Of a stretch of DNA of 8,147 nt, positions 6,486 to 8,147 are shown piece by piece. Made by a program: the position numbers and the translations under genes. How positions within the stretch are numbered: position 1 is the first letter of the stretch; each line of letters starts with the position of its first letter. Origin of the DNA: Bacillota bacterium (GTDB lineage Bacteria; Bacillota; Clostridia; Oscillospirales; Ruminococcaceae); contig JAEWXO010000013.1 of assembly GCA_023458875.1 (NCBI GenBank), forward strand, positions 1-8,147. The letters are read 5' to 3'. The notes beneath the pieces were generated by a model. That model made no database searches and was not told where the DNA came from. It worked only from the letters and a program-made list of their open reading frames with translations.

Positions 6486-6576
6486 ATGCATGGCGACCGG
6501 AAAGTGAAGTCCAGGCGACCGCAAAGCATGGTCGACTCTGCAGAGTCGAAATCTCCTGCCACAACCATAGTGGCAA
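6486..6576. other. GC-rich palindromic intergenic element, possible interspersed repeat or structured RNA
   Basis: This stretch, a few bases after the DUF4364 stop codon, is about 56% G+C amid AT-rich DNA. It contains a direct repeat GGCGACCG (6492-6499 and 6514-6521), each copy followed by [GC]AAAG; a hairpin CGACC/GGTCG (6516-6520 with 6530-6534); a perfect 18-bp palindrome at 6532-6549 centred on CTGCAG; and a hairpin TGCCAC/GTGGCA (6557-6562 with 6570-6575) with a 7-base loop. The first two hairpins share bases and would exclude each other. A 31-codon frame starts at the ATG at 6486 (MHGDRKVKSRRPQSMVDSAE...) and ends with TAA at 6579-6581, but its ribosome site is poor. Function unknown; it may be part of a dispersed repeat family. 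Confidence 0.45.
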
Positions 6577-6580
6577 TATA

Positions 6581-6627
6581 AAAAAACCTGTATCAGCTTT
6601 AAAAATCTTAGCCGATACAGGTTTTTT
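6581..6627 (+). terminator. Rho-independent terminator of the aro-DUF4364 operon
   Basis: A 14-bp perfect stem, AAAAAACCTGTATC (6581-6594) with GATACAGGTTTTTT (6614-6627), continues after one A/C mismatch into a GCT/AGC pairing around an 11-base loop. The descending arm ends in six T, with more T just after. The A-run on the left arm could make it work on the opposite strand as well. Confidence 0.88.
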
Positions 6628-6691
6628 ATATTTTTATCATTATGCGTTTTTTATAAAATACATAAATAAATTTATTTCATACTTTATATTA

Positions 6692-6725
6692 AAAAGACGG
6701 AGCAGCGTTAGCTACTCCGTCTTTT
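6692..6725 (-). terminator. Rho-independent terminator of the scaffoldin-like gene, probably bidirectional
   Basis: An 11-bp stem, AAAAGACGGAG (6692-6702) with CTCCGTCTTTT (6715-6725), has a further AGC/GCT inner pairing past one mismatch. Read on the minus strand it begins 28 bases after the stop codon of the gene at 6754 and ends in a T-run continuing to 6691. It also has T residues on the plus side and could back up the terminator at 6581-6627. Confidence 0.85.
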
Positions 6726-6753
6726 ATAATACTTTCCTGGGATTATTTAATAA

Positions 6754-8147
6754 TTAACCAAGAATTAATTTAATAAGGTGAGTAAGGTCTGATACTGTAA
6801 TCTTACCATCCTTATTTATATCACCGTTAGGAACCTGATCCTTACCGATTGCAAGCAGTAAATACTGTTTGAGTTTGAAGAGGTCTCTTGTATTTACAAT
6901 TCCGTTGTTATCAACGTCGCCTACAATAGAAGGTTTTGTTGTTACTGATGTTTCTGTTGGCTTGGTTGTTTCTGATGGTGATGTTACTGATGATGTTTCT
7001 GTTGGTTTTGTTGTTTCTGATGGTGTTGTTATTGATGATGTTTCTGATGTTTTAGTTACTGATGAGCTTGTTACTGTGTCTGATGGTGTTGTTATTGATG
7101 ATGTTTCTGTTGGTGTTGTTGTTACTGATGTTTCTGTTGGTTTTGTTGTTTCTGATGGTGATGTTACTGTTACTGTTTCTGATGGTTTTGTTGTTAATGA
7201 TGTTGATGTTGTTGGCTTGCCACCAATTACTGTAATCTTTCCAACTACACTAGCAAGCTTGCTTGGATCTACAACTGACTGTCCGTCTTTACCAAGTGTT
7301 GAAGCCTGTAAATCAGTAAAGTAAATGTCGTATACTCCGTCTTCAATATCTGCAGGAACTGTTAAGTCAATGTATGCAAATTCACCGTCACCGGTTGCAA
7401 TGTTACGACCATTACTTGAAATAAACTGGATTCCGCTATTTGACTTGGATGCTGTCCATGTACCGTCAAAATCACTTGCATAGAATGCTGTCTTGAATCC
7501 TTCTTTTCCTGTTCCTATTACAAGGTTACCCTGGAATGAACTGATTCCGAATGTGTTGTTTTCAAGAACAAGGCTGATTTCGCTTGTTTTCCCTGCCTCT
7601 ACTGTTGCATCCTTGAATACAAATCTCATTGCATCCTTATCAATTGGTTTTGATGTTGTTACTGAAGTTACTGAAGTTTCTGTTGGCTTTGTTGTTACTG
7701 AAGTTTCTGTTGGCTTTGTTGTTGCTGATGTTTCTGAAGGCTTAGTTGTTGCTGAAGTTTCTGACGGCTTGGTTGTTTGTGATGCCGTTGTCTCTTCAAC
7801 CGGGTCACCTACCTGGATAAATCCGCCTACGTACAGAGGATTGAGAGCGAATGCTTCGCTGTCTCTTCCTTCATGTGGCACTACATAGTTACACATAGCA
7901 TTTCCATCTGCAAGGTAGTCGAAGTTTAATGGATAGTATCCGTCCGGTACGTTTTCCTTTACCTTAAGGGTTACTGTTGCATATACATTTGATCCCATCA
8001 GGTTTGTTGCGCTCTGATCAAAATACATCTGGAGCAATGTAAGGATGTCGCCTGCATTTTCCTTCTTGTATTCCTTAACTGTTGTGTTTGCCTTCTGTGG
8101 TGATCTCTTATATCCTTCTGAATCAGGATCGCCCGGCTTCCAGTCAA
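6754..8147 (-). CDS. Scaffoldin-like protein with cohesin-like modules and a C-terminal dockerin (5' truncated)
   Basis: The frame is open to the right edge, so the start, and presumably a signal peptide, lie outside; a TTG at 8037 is internal and not a start. Visible order over 463 residues: the end of a cohesin-like module (to about 7804; KVKENVPDGYYPLNFDY...PLYVGGFIQVG); a Thr/Pro linker (7642-7803); a second cohesin-like module (about 7219-7641) with ATVEAGKTSEISLVLEN, GISSFQGNL and a closing LASVVGKITVIGG; a longer Thr/Ser/Pro linker (6928-7218); and a dockerin (6757-6927). The dockerin has two calcium-binding repeats, DVDNNGIVNTRDL and DINKDGKITVSDL, with ligands at positions 1, 3, 5, 9 and 12. 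Such proteins are secreted and join enzymes to other scaffoldins in cellulosomes or amylosomes of ruminococci. The dockerin call is firm. The cohesin calls are weaker; other beta-sandwich modules are possible. Confidence 0.8.
   Translation of the reverse strand, partial: DWKPGDPDSEGYKRSPQKANTTVKEYKKENAGDILTLLQMYFDQSATNLMGSNVYATVTLKVKENVPDGYYPLNFDYLADGNAMCNYVVPHEGRDSEAFALNPLYVGGFIQVGDPVEETTASQTTKPSETSATTKPSETSATTKPTETSVTTKPTETSVTSVTTSKPIDKDAMRFVFKDATVEAGKTSEISLVLENNTFGISSFQGNLVIGTGKEGFKTAFYASDFDGTWTASKSNSGIQFISSNGRNIATGDGEFAYIDLTVPADIEDGVYDIYFTDLQASTLGKDGQSVVDPSKLASVVGKITVIGGKPTTSTSLTTKPSETVTVTSPSETTKPTETSVTTTPTETSSITTPSDTVTSSSVTKTSETSSITTPSETTKPTETSSVTSPSETTKPTETSVTTKPSIVGDVDNNGIVNTRDLFKLKQYLLLAIGKDQVPNGDINKDGKITVSDLTHLIKLILG
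6937..7167 (-). repeat. Long and short direct repeats encoding the distal Thr/Ser/Pro linker
   Basis: Two roughly 51-bp near-identical blocks (7117-7167 and 6937-6987) both encode VTSPSETTKPTETSVTT, 180 bases apart. Between them an exact 31-bp repeat occurs at 7016-7046 and 7079-7109. The units are in frame and biased to T/G on the plus strand. They look like products of internal duplication of a glycosylatable linker. Confidence 0.75.
7669..7776 (-). repeat. Four tandem 27-bp units encoding the proximal Thr/Pro linker
   Basis: Four consecutive 9-residue units read TTKPSETSA, TTKPSETSA, TTKPTETSV and TTKPTETSV, exactly 108 bases. The pairing (two of each type) suggests stepwise duplication. 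The linker joins the two cohesin-like modules and is likely extended and O-glycosylated in the secreted protein. Confidence 0.85.

Noticed and set aside
6488..6568. tRNA or tRNA-like remnant in the GC-rich element, suggested by GAGTCGAAATCTC followed by ACAACCA
   Set aside because: The T-arm lacks the TTC loop start, only three base pairs form, and no acceptor or anticodon arm can be built.
6458..6757. Plus-strand 99-codon ORF across the intergenic region
   Set aside because: It begins inside the DUF4364 gene in another frame, reads through two terminator hairpins and resembles no family.
6928..7803. CRISPR-like or non-coding tandem repeats
   Set aside because: The repeats have no constant spacer length, are in frame with a protein linker and vary by codon degeneracy.
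6869..7888. Plus-strand ORFs rich in Val, Ser and Asp opposite the scaffoldin gene
   Set aside because: They are antisense shadows of the repetitive Thr/Ser/Pro linkers and have no family features or ribosome sites.
8035..8037. TTG as the start of the dockerin protein
   Set aside because: The frame stays open without a stop to the window edge (DWKPGDPDSEGYKRS... upstream), and the codon falls inside a module.

Overview
The window looks like a low-GC Gram-positive chromosome, most probably a Ruminococcus-like member of the Clostridia. Two things point there. RemA lies in the Firmicutes-type order yicC-remA-gmk-rpoZ-priA. The right end holds a protein with cohesin-like modules, Thr/Pro linkers and a C-terminal dockerin, the hallmark of cellulosome- or amylosome-forming ruminococci. 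The genus is inferred; no similarity search was possible.

Layout. Bases 1-2182 carry a tightly packed minus-strand housekeeping operon, read from right to left: yicC (RNase-like), remA (DNA-binding regulator), gmk (GMP kinase), rpoZ (RNA polymerase omega) and the 5' end of priA (replication restart helicase, running off the left edge). Neighbouring genes overlap or lie about 20 bases apart. Bases 2183-2503 are a divergent promoter region. It has two overlapping minus-strand promoters for yicC and a plus-strand promoter matching the sigma-A consensus in both hexamers, followed by a leader of about 130 nt. That leader contains a 10-bp tandem duplication and a tiny ORF with three Tyr and one Phe codon, just ahead of aromatic biosynthesis genes.

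Bases 2504-6480 form a plus-strand operon: aroB, aroA and aroC (shikimate pathway steps 2, 6 and 7), then a DUF4364 winged-helix-like gene. A good promoter match lies inside aroA and could uncouple aroC and DUF4364 from the upstream genes. Bases 6481-6753 separate this operon from a convergent gene. They hold a GC-rich, palindrome-bearing element of about 90 bp, possibly an interspersed repeat or structured RNA, and two strong hairpin terminators, one suited to each converging unit.

Bases 6754-8147 carry the 3' part of a minus-strand scaffoldin-like gene: the end of one cohesin-like module, a Thr/Pro linker of 9-residue repeats, a second cohesin-like module, a longer Thr/Ser/Pro linker and a C-terminal type-I-like dockerin. 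Its start lies beyond the right edge.

No phage, transposase, CRISPR array, rRNA or tRNA is visible. Most of the window is ordinary housekeeping. The points most worth a second look are the aromatic-rich leader ORF, the GC-rich intergenic element and the repeat-rich scaffoldin.
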